Assembly (NCBI GenBank): GCA_004195025.1
Contig: SGBB01000002.1
Span: forward strand, 62,001-126,000
Source: Candidatus Acidulidesulfobacter diazotrophicus
Lineage (GTDB): Bacteria > SZUA-79 > Acidulodesulfobacterales > Acidulodesulfobacteraceae
Direction: 5' to 3'
DNA length: 64,000 nt
Under the pieces are notes generated by a model. It ran no database searches. It had not been told where the DNA came from and saw only the letters and a list, made by a program, of their open reading frames with translations. Below are positions 20,363 to 27,929 of the stretch, piece by piece. Each line of letters begins with the position of its first letter. The first letter of the stretch is position 1. The translations under genes and the position numbers were made by a program.

Positions 20363-21043
20363 ATGGAAATTTCAAATATTAATATTTTCAATAAAAAATT
20401 TGTATTAAATATTATAACTCCTGAATTTATGGACAATGATGATAATGATAAAGATATTGCCGACGATATTATTAAATTGGGTCAAACTGCAATAGATAGT
20501 AAAACTTCTTTGTTTCAGCTTAGAAATAAGAATATAAGCGGTAACGATTTTTATTATATTGCTATGAAATTAATAAAATTTTTTAATTTATATAGTAATA
20601 AAGAAAATAAACCTATTTTAATCGTTAATGATCGCGCAGATATAGCCGACATTGTCGGGGCTGACGGCGTTCACATCGGAGATGACGATTTGCCGCTGTC
20701 TTATATTAAAAAAATATATCCTCAATTAATTGCAGGCGTTAGTGTTAAAAATATTGACGAAGCTAAAAAAGCCGAAGCAGAAGGCGCCGATTATATAGGC
20801 GCAGGTTCAGTTTTTGAAACTTCGTCAAAATCGGATGCAGGTAAACCGATTGGTTTAGATATTTTAGCAAAAATATGCGATTCCGTAAAAATACCGGTAA
20901 TAGCAATAGGCGGAATAAATTTAGACAATGTAGAAAAAGTTATAGAAACAGGCATTAAAGGTATTGCTGTAATCGGCGCTGTTTCAGGAGCTAAAGATCC
21001 GTTAACGGCTGCTATAAAACTTAATAGCTATAACTATAAATAA
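20363..21043 (+). CDS. thiE: Thiamine phosphate synthase
   Basis: Couples HMP-diphosphate and thiazole phosphate to thiamine monophosphate. The TIM-barrel signatures are present: FQLRNKN, ILIVNDRADIADIVGADGVHIG, GVSVKNIDEAKKAEAEGADY, IGAGSVFETSSKSDAG and VIAIGGINLDN. The 226 aa include a short Asp/Asn-rich N-terminal stretch (DNDDNDKD). No other thiamine genes are adjacent and no Shine-Dalgarno is visible. TenI-like paralogues share the fold, but the DRADIA and diphosphate-binding motifs favour true ThiE. Confidence 0.9.
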   Translation: MEISNINIFNKKFVLNIITPEFMDNDDNDKDIADDIIKLGQTAIDSKTSLFQLRNKNISGNDFYYIAMKLIKFFNLYSNKENKPILIVNDRADIADIVGADGVHIGDDDLPLSYIKKIYPQLIAGVSVKNIDEAKKAEAEGADYIGAGSVFETSSKSDAGKPIGLDILAKICDSVKIPVIAIGGINLDNVEKVIETGIKGIAVIGAVSGAKDPLTAAIKLNSYNYK

Positions 21044-21089
21044 TAAATACTATGTATAAATTAAAAGCATATAAGTAATATCTGCAATT

Positions 21090-21425
21090 GACATACTCCC
21101 CATACCTAAAGGCAGGGGATTCTGGTATCAACGGCAGTTGCGGACGAAGTCCGTCTAACACTGCCTACTCCAAGAGAAGATGTCCCTTCTCTGTTGTATG
21201 ATTTATAAACTTTATATTGAAAACGATGAGCCATTACAGCTTCTTTCGCTTACATAAAATATTATGGATTAGTTTTACTCGGCAACCATTTGACTTGCCG
21301 AAACCGCATACTAATTGTCAAAGAACGATATTTATATTATATAATATTATGAGAAAAAAACAAATAAAAACTTATTGCCTTATATCCCCATTGTTAAAAC
21401 AAGGGGCTTTACGGCAACTGGCAGT
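21090..21425 (-). mobile_element. Internally deleted IS200/IS605-family (IS1341-like) element
   Basis: Both ends appear to survive. The right end (low coordinates) has the hairpin CCCC-ATACCTAAAGGCA-GGGG at 21098-21117. The left end has CCCC-ATTGTTAAAACAA-GGGG at 21386-21406. Subterminal hairpins without terminal inverted repeats are typical of IS200/IS605 elements. On the minus strand the remaining 42-codon frame looks like the first and last codons of tnpB. No tnpA is present, so movement would need a transposase supplied in trans. It ends about 25 nt upstream of ftsE. Exact ends cannot be fixed from one copy. Confidence 0.75.
21106..21234 (-). pseudogene. tnpB: tnpB remnant: N terminus fused in frame to C terminus
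   Basis: Minus-strand frame of 42 codons, ATG at 21234 and TAG inside the right-end hairpin at 21106-21108. It begins MAHRFQYKVYKS, the style of TnpB N termini in the IS1341 group, and ends GVGSVRRTSSATAVDTRIPCL, the style of their C termini, with the stop inside the right-end hairpin as is usual. The whole RuvC/zinc-finger body (roughly 350 codons) is missing, so no nuclease can be made. The retained 3' region would overlap any omega-RNA. Assignment is by recall of the family, not by search. Confidence 0.7.
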
Positions 21426-21448
21426 AAATTAGTGAGGGCTTAATTACT

Positions 21449-22087
21449 TTGATAGAATTTACGCATGTCTATAAGTCTTATGATAAAAATTATATATTAA
21501 GGGACTTATCTTTTAATATATATAAAGGTGAGTTTGTTTTTATTACGGGACCCTCGGGCGCAGGTAAAACAACCACTATGAAAATGGTAATAGCGATGGA
21601 AAAACCCACGCATGGACAAATTAATGTCTTTAATGAGGATATTTCCGCTATTCAGCCTAAACAGATCCCTTTTTTAAGAAGAAAAATCGGATTTGTTTTT
21701 CAAGATTTTAAACTTCTTATCAATAGAACTGTTTTTCAAAATGTAGCATTAGGGTTAGAAATTTCAGGTGTTTCAGGTTCTATTATTACTAAAAATGTTA
21801 CGGAAATTTTAAAAGCCGTAGAATTATATCAAACAAAAGACGAATATCCGTTGAGTCTTTCGGGGGGAGAACAGCAAAGAGTGGCCATAGCAAGAGCTCT
21901 TGTCCAAAATCCATCCGTGCTTATTGCAGATGAGCCGACGGGCAATCTTGATTTTGAAACGGCGTCAATTATAATAGACATATTAAAATCGTTTAACAAT
22001 AAAGGCACGACCATGATAATAGCAACGCATGACAAAACTTTAATTGAATTAGGAAGGGCCAGGGTAATTGATATCACAAAAAATTAA
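21449..22087 (+). CDS. ftsE: Cell division ATP-binding protein FtsE
   Basis: ABC ATPase partner of FtsX, controlling septal peptidoglycan hydrolysis. Walker A is [12 protein letters not shown], the signature [15 protein letters not shown] and Walker [13 protein letters not shown]; the D-loop and H-loop (IATHDK) follow. The 212 aa length and the FVFQDFKLL sequence typical of FtsE support the assignment over LolD-like paralogues, as does the adjacent ftsX. Starts at TTG 21449 with GAGGG about 11 nt upstream. It lies just downstream of the IS200/IS605 remnant, which may have displaced its original promoter. Confidence 0.93.
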   Translation: MIEFTHVYKSYDKNYILRDLSFNIYKGEFVFITGPSGAGKTTTMKMVIAMEKPTHGQINVFNEDISAIQPKQIPFLRRKIGFVFQDFKLLINRTVFQNVALGLEISGVSGSIITKNVTEILKAVELYQTKDEYPLSLSGGEQQRVAIARALVQNPSVLIADEPTGNLDFETASIIIDILKSFNNKGTTMIIATHDKTLIELGRARVIDITKN

Positions 22088-23009
22088 TTATTTAAATAAT
22101 TATTTCAAAATAGCATTTTTAAATATTAAATCAAATATTGCAGGGAATATCTTTGCTTTAAGCATAATGTCATTTTCTTTTTTTATTATGCTTTTCTTTA
22201 TGCTCAGCTATATCAATATTTATAATTATATGCTTTCTTTTGAAAAAAATAATACCATGATAATTTTTTTGAAAAATACTAATAATAAAAATAGCGAAGA
22301 AGCGCACTTTAATAAAGTGCGCTTTAATAGAATAATAGCAAGTAATATTATTAATAAAATTAAAAAATTTAAAGGCGTAAAAAAAGTTAAATACTATTCT
22401 AATAAATTATCATATAAATTTATGATTAAACATACGCCTAAAATAAAATCAATTTTAGCTAAAATTAAACCTGCGTATTTTCCTAAAATAATTAAAATAT
22501 ATTTTAATTCAAACTATATAAGTAAAATATATCTGTCTAATATATATTTGCGATTAAAATCCATGAGACATATCAAGTTTGTTTATTACAGCAAACTTAT
22601 GGAAGATAGAATAAATCAATTTATTTTTTTCACTAAAATAATAGGATTTATTGTTTTAATGTTTTTATTTATATCATCGGTGTTTGTTTCTTACAGTGCC
22701 ATTAAACTTATTATTTTGAGAAAACAAAACGATATTGAAATATTAAAACTGATCGGAGCGACGAATAATTATATAAAAATTCCTATGTATATAGAAAGCG
22801 GCATAGGTTCGGTATTTGCATTTATTTTGTCGTTAATTTTGCTTTTTGCTATATTTAATATTTTTATATATTACAGATTTAATAATTTCCTTGCTTTTTT
22901 TAAAATTAATATTATATTTTTAAGCAGTTTTGATGTTTTTATTATTTTTTTTGTTGCATTATTATCCGGTATTTTAGGAACATATTTTTCATCAAGAAAA
23001 TTTTTCTAA
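22068..23009 (+). CDS. ftsX: Cell division protein FtsX
   Basis: Inner-membrane partner of FtsE, transmitting ATPase state to periplasmic hydrolase activators. The topology is right: TM1 at about 26-50, a periplasmic domain at about 52-185, then three TM segments at about 186-210, 243-268 and 285-305. The cytoplasmic stretch with [19 protein letters not shown] between TM2 and TM3 is the family signature. Start TTG 22068 follows AGGG at 22061-22064 and overlaps ftsE by 20 nt, so translation is probably coupled. The sequence is extremely Ile/Lys/Asn-rich. Confidence 0.9.
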   Translation: MISQKINYLNNYFKIAFLNIKSNIAGNIFALSIMSFSFFIMLFFMLSYINIYNYMLSFEKNNTMIIFLKNTNNKNSEEAHFNKVRFNRIIASNIINKIKKFKGVKKVKYYSNKLSYKFMIKHTPKIKSILAKIKPAYFPKIIKIYFNSNYISKIYLSNIYLRLKSMRHIKFVYYSKLMEDRINQFIFFTKIIGFIVLMFLFISSVFVSYSAIKLIILRKQNDIEILKLIGATNNYIKIPMYIESGIGSVFAFILSLILLFAIFNIFIYYRFNNFLAFFKINIIFLSSFDVFIIFFVALLSGILGTYFSSRKFF

Positions 23010-23103
23010 ACTAATTACGTTATTAAAAATATACTATTAATAATTACATTATCAATAATCCACTTTATTAAAATCACGTTATTAATAATATATTATTAAA
23101 AAA

Positions 23104-23880
23104 ATGTTATTAAAAAAGTTAAAAATAATTTTTTTTATAGTCATATTTATTGTTTTATTTATAGGGACAATAAAATCTGCAGCAGCCGTATCTCCGTTTA
23201 TTAAAAACAGATCTGTATTTTATGAAAATTCATTGTCAATAATTAATAAATTAAAATTATATAAACTTTCATTAAATAAACTTTATAAAGATTTAAAAAA
23301 AAAGAAAAATGAATCAAATAAATTAAATCATAAAATTAAACATCTGAAGATAAGGTTAGAAAAGCTTAAAAAAAAAATTAAAAATTCAGGATATATTATT
23401 ACGCAGCTTCTGAGGGATATTTTTATAATCAACAAAGAAAAAAAAGCCGATATAATAAACTTATCCGATAAAAATAGTAATTATTTTATTACTAATTATA
23501 TTTTAAAAAATTTGCTTAATAATGAAGAATATAAATTAAAAAAATTAATAAACCGCAATAAAAAATTTGCTAATATTAAAAAAGAAATTGTAATTGAAAG
23601 AAAAAGGCTTAAAAAAGGAATAGACGGTCTTTCCCAATCAAAATTAAAATTAAAAAAAATGATTGCCGATTCGCAAAATTATATGAGTACTGTTAAAGAA
23701 ATAAAAACAAAAAAATCGGCTGTTAACAATAAAAAGAGTAGATTTTTAAGAAATAAAGTTATAAAATTAATCAATAAAATTAAAAATAAAATTAAAATTA
23801 AAATTAAAATTAAAAATAAAATTAAAAATAAAAATAAAAATAAAAATCACGGCGATGTAAAATTTATTGTAGTAAAATAA
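23104..23880 (+). CDS. EnvC-like coiled-coil protein lacking the M23/LytM domain
   Basis: Secreted or membrane-anchored protein of 258 aa with a hydrophobic N-terminal signal (about 5-28) and a Lys/Leu/Ile coiled coil at about 40-200. It sits exactly where EnvC is found in the common ftsE-ftsX-envC-ctpA order, and the coiled coil fits the FtsX-binding half of EnvC. The C-terminal LytM/M23 domain that activates amidases is absent. Instead the protein ends in a Lys/Ile/Asn tail (about 222-250) encoded by simple AAAT-type repeats at 23765-23850. A truncation by slippage, or a reduced partner protein, are both possible. Confidence 0.7.
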   Translation: MLLKKLKIIFFIVIFIVLFIGTIKSAAAVSPFIKNRSVFYENSLSIINKLKLYKLSLNKLYKDLKKKKNESNKLNHKIKHLKIRLEKLKKKIKNSGYIITQLLRDIFIINKEKKADIINLSDKNSNYFITNYILKNLLNNEEYKLKKLINRNKKFANIKKEIVIERKRLKKGIDGLSQSKLKLKKMIADSQNYMSTVKEIKTKKSAVNNKKSRFLRNKVIKLINKIKNKIKIKIKIKNKIKNKNKNKNHGDVKFIVVK

Positions 23881-23884
23881 ATTT

Positions 23885-24020
23885 CTAATCCTGTAGTAGA
23901 AATATTAAATAACCCCCTCCCCTTTGATGAGAAGGGGAAGCGGTGGCGGTGAATGATAACCGTGCATATTTACCCCCTCCGCTTAGTCTCCTTCCGTGAG
24001 GGAGTGGTAGTTCACTAATT
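23885..24020. repeat. Modular intergenic repeat, copy A (CCCCTCCCC type)
   Basis: Starts with AATCCTGTAGTAGAAA, related to the ends of the copies at 29.8, 55.4 and 63.8 kb. It then carries a different internal module: a GC-rich hairpin CCCCCTCCCC-loop-AAGGGGAAG (23912-23939) and a second one around CTCCTTCCGTGAGGGAG (23989-24005). It is strikingly GC-rich against the AT-rich surroundings. It fills the gap between the truncated envC-like gene and ctpA. Confidence 0.65.
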
Positions 24021-24039
24021 AAAATTTGGAGGAATTTAA

Positions 24040-25377
24040 TTGAAAAATATAAATATTTTATTAATTTTTTTATTTACTGTTTTATTATTTGTTTTTCCGG
24101 CAAAAGCAAACGCTGTACTTAAAATACCTGCAAGCGCCGGGCATAAAAAGCTGATTTCTCACCCCCAACGCAAAATATATATATCCGCCGACGCTTTAAA
24201 AAATATAGGGCTGTTTTCTAAAGTTTATACTTTAATTAAAAAAAATTATGTTAAAAACGAAAATTCCAAAAAATTAATTTACGGCGCTATTGAAGGTATG
24301 GTTGCAACGCTTGACCCGCATACTTATTTTTTAACTAAAAGCGAATTCAAAGAAATGAAAGAAGAAACTACGGGAGAATTTGTCGGCATAGGTATAAAAA
24401 TTTCATCTCGAAATAACCATATAGTAGTTATTTCGCCGATTGACGGAACTCCCGCTGCTATAGCAGGGATTAAAGCAGGTGATATAATAGAAAAAATTAA
24501 TAATATACCCGTTTTTAAAATGGGAATTATGAAAGCGGTTAAGCTTCTTCAAGGCAAACCTGGAACTAAAGTTAAGCTTTTAATTATGAGAAAAGGTTTT
24601 AAAAGACCAAAGACATTTACAATAGAAAGAAAAAGAATATTGTTAAAAAGCGTAAAATATATGGTAATGCCCGACCATATCGGTTATGTCAGGATTTCAA
24701 GTTTTCAGGCGGATACTAACTCTCAATTATTGAAAGACCTCAATATATTAAACAAAAAAGAAAATGGACTTAAAGGTTTGATTTTAGATTTAAGAAATAA
24801 TCCCGGAGGTTTGTTGAATCAGGCAGTAAAAGTATGCAGCGATTTCATAAGAAAAGGCGTAATCGTTTATACCAAAGGCAGATTAAGATTCCAGAACGTA
24901 AAATATTATGCGTTGGATCAGCATCTGCAACCTGATTATCCGATTGCTGTACTTGTAAATGCAGGGACTGCCAGCGCGGCGGAAATTACAGCAGGAAGTC
25001 TCCAAGTTCACAAAAGAGCCGTCATTATAGGAGTGAAAACTTTTGGAAAGGGTTCCGTGCAGACTATTTATCATCTGCCTGAGGGTGCGGGGATAGGTTT
25101 GACTACTGCTTTTTATTTTCTTCCGAACAATGTTTCTGTTCAGAATACAGGCGTTATTCCAAACTTTATTGTTCATTCTTCAAAAGACTATATATTTGTT
25201 AAACCCTTACCTAAATTAAGAGAAATAGATTTAAGACACCATTTTAAAAATCCAGAAAGTCTAAAAATAAAAAAAATGATAAAAAATAATGAGCTGTCAA
25301 CGTATTTTAAAAAAGACAATCAATTAAAGTTTGCTTATGAACTTTTAAAAAGCTGGAATATTTTAAAAAGTAATTAA
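24040..25377 (+). CDS. ctpA: Carboxy-terminal processing protease (S41)
   Basis: Periplasmic serine protease of the CtpA/Prc family. The signal peptide covers about residues 1-26 (MKNINILL...PAKANA). A PDZ domain lies at about 105-185 (GIGIKISSRNNHIVVISPIDGT). The S41 catalytic domain has the nucleophile Ser312 in GTASAAEI and the general base Lys337 in GKGSVQT, with the 25-residue spacing characteristic of the Ser-Lys dyad. The start is TTG 24040 with GGAGG 7 nt upstream. It follows ftsEX and the EnvC-like gene, a neighbourhood that suggests control of cell-wall hydrolases. Confidence 0.94.
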   Translation: MKNINILLIFLFTVLLFVFPAKANAVLKIPASAGHKKLISHPQRKIYISADALKNIGLFSKVYTLIKKNYVKNENSKKLIYGAIEGMVATLDPHTYFLTKSEFKEMKEETTGEFVGIGIKISSRNNHIVVISPIDGTPAAIAGIKAGDIIEKINNIPVFKMGIMKAVKLLQGKPGTKVKLLIMRKGFKRPKTFTIERKRILLKSVKYMVMPDHIGYVRISSFQADTNSQLLKDLNILNKKENGLKGLILDLRNNPGGLLNQAVKVCSDFIRKGVIVYTKGRLRFQNVKYYALDQHLQPDYPIAVLVNAGTASAAEITAGSLQVHKRAVIIGVKTFGKGSVQTIYHLPEGAGIGLTTAFYFLPNNVSVQNTGVIPNFIVHSSKDYIFVKPLPKLREIDLRHHFKNPESLKIKKMIKNNELSTYFKKDNQLKFAYELLKSWNILKSN

Positions 25378-25401
25378 AATAATTTTTTATATAACTTAGA
25401 T

Positions 25402-26340
25402 ATGATTAGCGATTATAAAAAAAAAGTAATAATTGCGTTAGATTTCAATAATATTGAAAGCGCTAAAGATTTAATAGGAAAGTTAAAAGGAGAAGTTTAT
25501 TTTTATAAAGTCGGGTTGGAACTTTTCTTAAATTGCGGCAAGGAAATTGTTGTATTTTTAAAAGAATCCGGCTATAAAATTTTTTTAGATTTAAAATTTT
25601 ACGATATTCCAAATACGGTATATAATGCAGTAAAGTCTGCAGGATTGTTTGGCGCAGATATAATAAACGTACATGCTTCCGGCGGCATTGAAATGATGAA
25701 AGCGGCAAAAAAAGGTTTATCAGAAGCAGAAGATATTACAGGAAAAAAAATAGAACTTTTTGCCGTTACCGTTTTAACGAGTTTTTCTTCGGACAGTTTA
25801 AAAGAAATTTTTTATTTTAATAAATCTATGATAAATATTAAAGAAAAAAGCATCAAATTTAATAATAACGGTAATTACTACAAAGAAAACGGCAGCATAA
25901 ATATTAATGATAGCAAACCGCATCATAATAATTTTGAAAATAGATATGCAGGCGGCAATTATAATTATATAAGCGGTCAACAAAATAAATTAATTAACGG
26001 CAAAACAGAAGAAAATATAGCTGAAAATATTGCTTTACATTTTGCAGGTCTTGCAAAAATTTCAGGAGTTGACGGCGTCGTTTGTTCCCCTCTTGAATCT
26101 ATGAGTATTAAAGCAATGTTCGGGGATGATTTTAAAACAATAACTCCGGGCATCAGATTAGAAGAAAACGGTGCAGTAAAACAAAATGATGATCAAAAAA
26201 GAATCATGACTCCGTCAAAAGCCTTTAAATCTAAAGCAGATTATATAGTGGTAGGCAGACCTGTAATTTGCGCAGCCGATCCGCTGTTATCGCTTAAAAA
26301 TATTCACAAAGATATTCAAAACGGCTATTTAAATCATTGA
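25402..26340 (+). CDS. pyrF: Orotidine 5'-phosphate decarboxylase with a large insertion
   Basis: Decarboxylates OMP to UMP. The catalytic stretch DLKFYDIPNTV (Lys/Asp tetrad) is at about 59-69. ADIINVHASGG, TPGIRL and YIVVGRPV also match the family. The protein is 312 aa, against about 230-240 for this class. The excess is one insertion of about 70 residues (roughly 140-210) rich in Asn, Lys, Ser and Tyr, between the TVLTSFSSDSLKEI strand and the helix with HFAGLAKISGVDG. The barrel motifs on both sides are intact, so the enzyme is probably functional with a surface loop. Confidence 0.93.
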   Translation: MISDYKKKVIIALDFNNIESAKDLIGKLKGEVYFYKVGLELFLNCGKEIVVFLKESGYKIFLDLKFYDIPNTVYNAVKSAGLFGADIINVHASGGIEMMKAAKKGLSEAEDITGKKIELFAVTVLTSFSSDSLKEIFYFNKSMINIKEKSIKFNNNGNYYKENGSININDSKPHHNNFENRYAGGNYNYISGQQNKLINGKTEENIAENIALHFAGLAKISGVDGVVCSPLESMSIKAMFGDDFKTITPGIRLEENGAVKQNDDQKRIMTPSKAFKSKADYIVVGRPVICAADPLLSLKNIHKDIQNGYLNH

Positions 26341-26432
26341 TAAAACAATAATACTTTAAATTTAATAATATATTATATGTATAACGATATACATAAGTCA
26401 TAAAATAATAATAATATACTTTTAAGGACAAT

Positions 26433-27176
26433 ATGGAACTTAGAATTTACGGAGTTAATACAATAAAAGAAGCAATTAATTCAGGCAGTGTAGTTTCAGA
26501 TATTTTTATAAGCGAAAAAAAACATAAAAACGGCCATATAGATAATGATTTGTTTAGACTAATAAAAGAACGTAATTTAAAACTTACTATTAAAAACGAA
26601 CAATTTTTTCAAAAAGAATTTGGGAAAGACGCGTTAGTAAAAGGAATTGCTGCTATAACAGACTATGAAGAAAAATTTTTTGAAGACGTAATTGCCAAAA
26701 ATACTGGCAAATCCAATGTATTCTATGTAATTTTAGACGATATGAACGATCCGCAAAACTTAGGCTCAATAATAAGAACAGCAAATTGCGCAGGAGCGGA
26801 TTGTATTATTTTGCCTAAATCCAATTCGGTTTTTATAACTTCTTCCGTGGCTAATGTTTCTCAAGGGGCTGTTTTTTATTCCGATGTCGTCAGGGTGCCA
26901 AATATTGCAAGAGCCATAGAGGATTTAAAAGACATGGGCATTTGGGTTGTAGGGCTTTCAAGCGATGCTGAAGACGATATATATTCTTTTAAATTTGATA
27001 TTCCCCTTGCTATTGTAGTAGGTTCGGAAGGTAAAGGGCTTAGGAGACTTACGCAGGAAAGATGCGAAAAAATATTAAGTATTCCTATGAAGGGTAATAT
27101 AAATTCACTTAATGCTTCGGTCAGCTTTGCTATTTCCGCTTACGAAATTTTTAGGCAGCGAGATTTTATAAAATAA
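26433..27176 (+). CDS. rlmB: TrmH/SpoU-family rRNA 2'-O-methyltransferase (RlmB-like)
   Basis: SPOUT methyltransferase, most like RlmB, which methylates the ribose of G2251 in 23S rRNA. An N-terminal L30e-like substrate-binding domain (about 1-75) begins with the typical LRIYGVNTIKEAI. The knotted catalytic domain has the three SpoU motifs: NLGSIIRTANCAGAD, IVVGSEGKGL and IPMKGNINSLNASVSFAI. Its 247 aa are normal. Other TrmH-family tRNA/rRNA enzymes share these motifs, so the exact target is inferred. Confidence 0.88.
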   Translation: MELRIYGVNTIKEAINSGSVVSDIFISEKKHKNGHIDNDLFRLIKERNLKLTIKNEQFFQKEFGKDALVKGIAAITDYEEKFFEDVIAKNTGKSNVFYVILDDMNDPQNLGSIIRTANCAGADCIILPKSNSVFITSSVANVSQGAVFYSDVVRVPNIARAIEDLKDMGIWVVGLSSDAEDDIYSFKFDIPLAIVVGSEGKGLRRLTQERCEKILSIPMKGNINSLNASVSFAISAYEIFRQRDFIK

Positions 27177-27198
27177 TTATAAAATTAATTAAAAAAAC

Positions 27199-27227
27199 TT
27201 GACAATATTAAATTACTGTTGTAAACT
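27199..27227 (+). promoter_or_regulatory. Sigma-70-type promoter of the cold-shock gene
   Basis: Consensus -35 TTGACA at 27199-27204, a 17-nt spacer and -10 TAAACT at 27222-27227. It predicts transcription from about 27234, giving a 5' leader of about 94 nt before the csp start. Confidence 0.75.
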
Positions 27228-27240
27228 TAAAGAATAATAA

Positions 27241-27262
27241 TTTATCTAAGTGTTTAGATAAA
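27241..27262 (+). promoter_or_regulatory. Hairpin in the 5' leader of the cold-shock gene
   Basis: Perfect 9-bp stem TTTATCTAA / TTAGATAAA with a GTGT loop, within the first 30 nt of the predicted transcript. Long structured leaders controlling stability and translation are known for cspA-type mRNAs. This AT-only stem would melt readily, so a temperature-responsive role is plausible but untested. Confidence 0.5.
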
Positions 27263-27327
27263 AATTTAATTTTAACGTATTACAGTTTGTATTGTAAAAT
27301 TGTAAAAGAAGTAAGGAGAAGTAGATT

Positions 27328-27531
27328 ATGAAGAGCCAAGGAAAAGTTAAGTGGTTTAATGACAGCAAAGGATTTGGATTTATTGAACAAGAAAATGGAC
27401 AAGATGTTTTTGTTCATTATTCCGCAATTACTCAGGACGGTTTTAAAACCTTAACTGAAGGACAGAGAGTGGAATTTGAAATCACTAATGGAGCCAAAGG
27501 ACCGCAAGCTGTTAATGTTTCTAAGGTCTAA
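27328..27531 (+). CDS. csp: Cold-shock domain protein
   Basis: 67-aa single-domain CspA-family nucleic acid chaperone. [20 protein letters not shown] contains RNP1 (KGFGFIE) and DVFVHY is RNP2. The complete OB fold is present and there is no extension. AAGGAG precedes the ATG by about 9 nt. It has its own promoter, a structured leader, a roughly 140-nt 3' untranslated stretch and a strong terminator, so it is a stand-alone unit and likely highly expressed. Confidence 0.96.
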   Translation: MKSQGKVKWFNDSKGFGFIEQENGQDVFVHYSAITQDGFKTLTEGQRVEFEITNGAKGPQAVNVSKV

Positions 27532-27668
27532 ACTATTTGTTTGCTGCCTTGAGCGATATTATTTATTTCATTCAATCTAAATAAATAAACGATTTAAAAT
27601 TATATGTAATGAATGTAAATGTATAGTTTGATCTAAAGGCGAAATTTTAGTTATTAGTAGATCCATTT

Positions 27669-27706
27669 ACCCCAGTAAATTAAATTTATTGGGGTTTTTT
27701 ATTTTT
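27669..27706 (+). terminator. Rho-independent terminator after csp
   Basis: ACCCCAGTAAAT-TAA-ATTTATTGGGGT followed by TTTTTATTTTT. This is the clearest intrinsic terminator in the window. The 137 nt between the csp stop and this stem include no ORF and could be a stable 3' UTR-derived RNA. Confidence 0.85.
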
Positions 27707-27929
27707 GGCTATTTTTTGTTGCAATACATAATTTGAAATTGAAATTATAAGCAGGCAATAAAAACCGCAAATAAAGATTATAAATAAAAATAGCAGAAAG
27801 AAATTAGAAATTAAATTAATAATCAAATAATTGCAATAATAATAACTTTATGTATAATAACAAGCTATAATAATAAAATATTAAGACTAATTTATTATTC
27901 GGCAGTATTTAATTTGGAGGAAAATAATT
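27707..27929. other. AT-rich gap before typA
   Basis: Together with the csp 3' region this makes about 400 bases without a gene. After the terminator I see only low-complexity A/T sequence and, at 27916-27920, the GGAGG ribosome binding site of typA. No repeat core or RNA gene is recognisable. Confidence 0.5.

Noticed and set aside
21217-21432. 71-codon + strand ORF inside the IS200/IS605 remnant
   Set aside because: It covers the left end of the element in the wrong strand, lacks a ribosome binding site and does not resemble a protein; the tnpB-like frame is on the minus strand.
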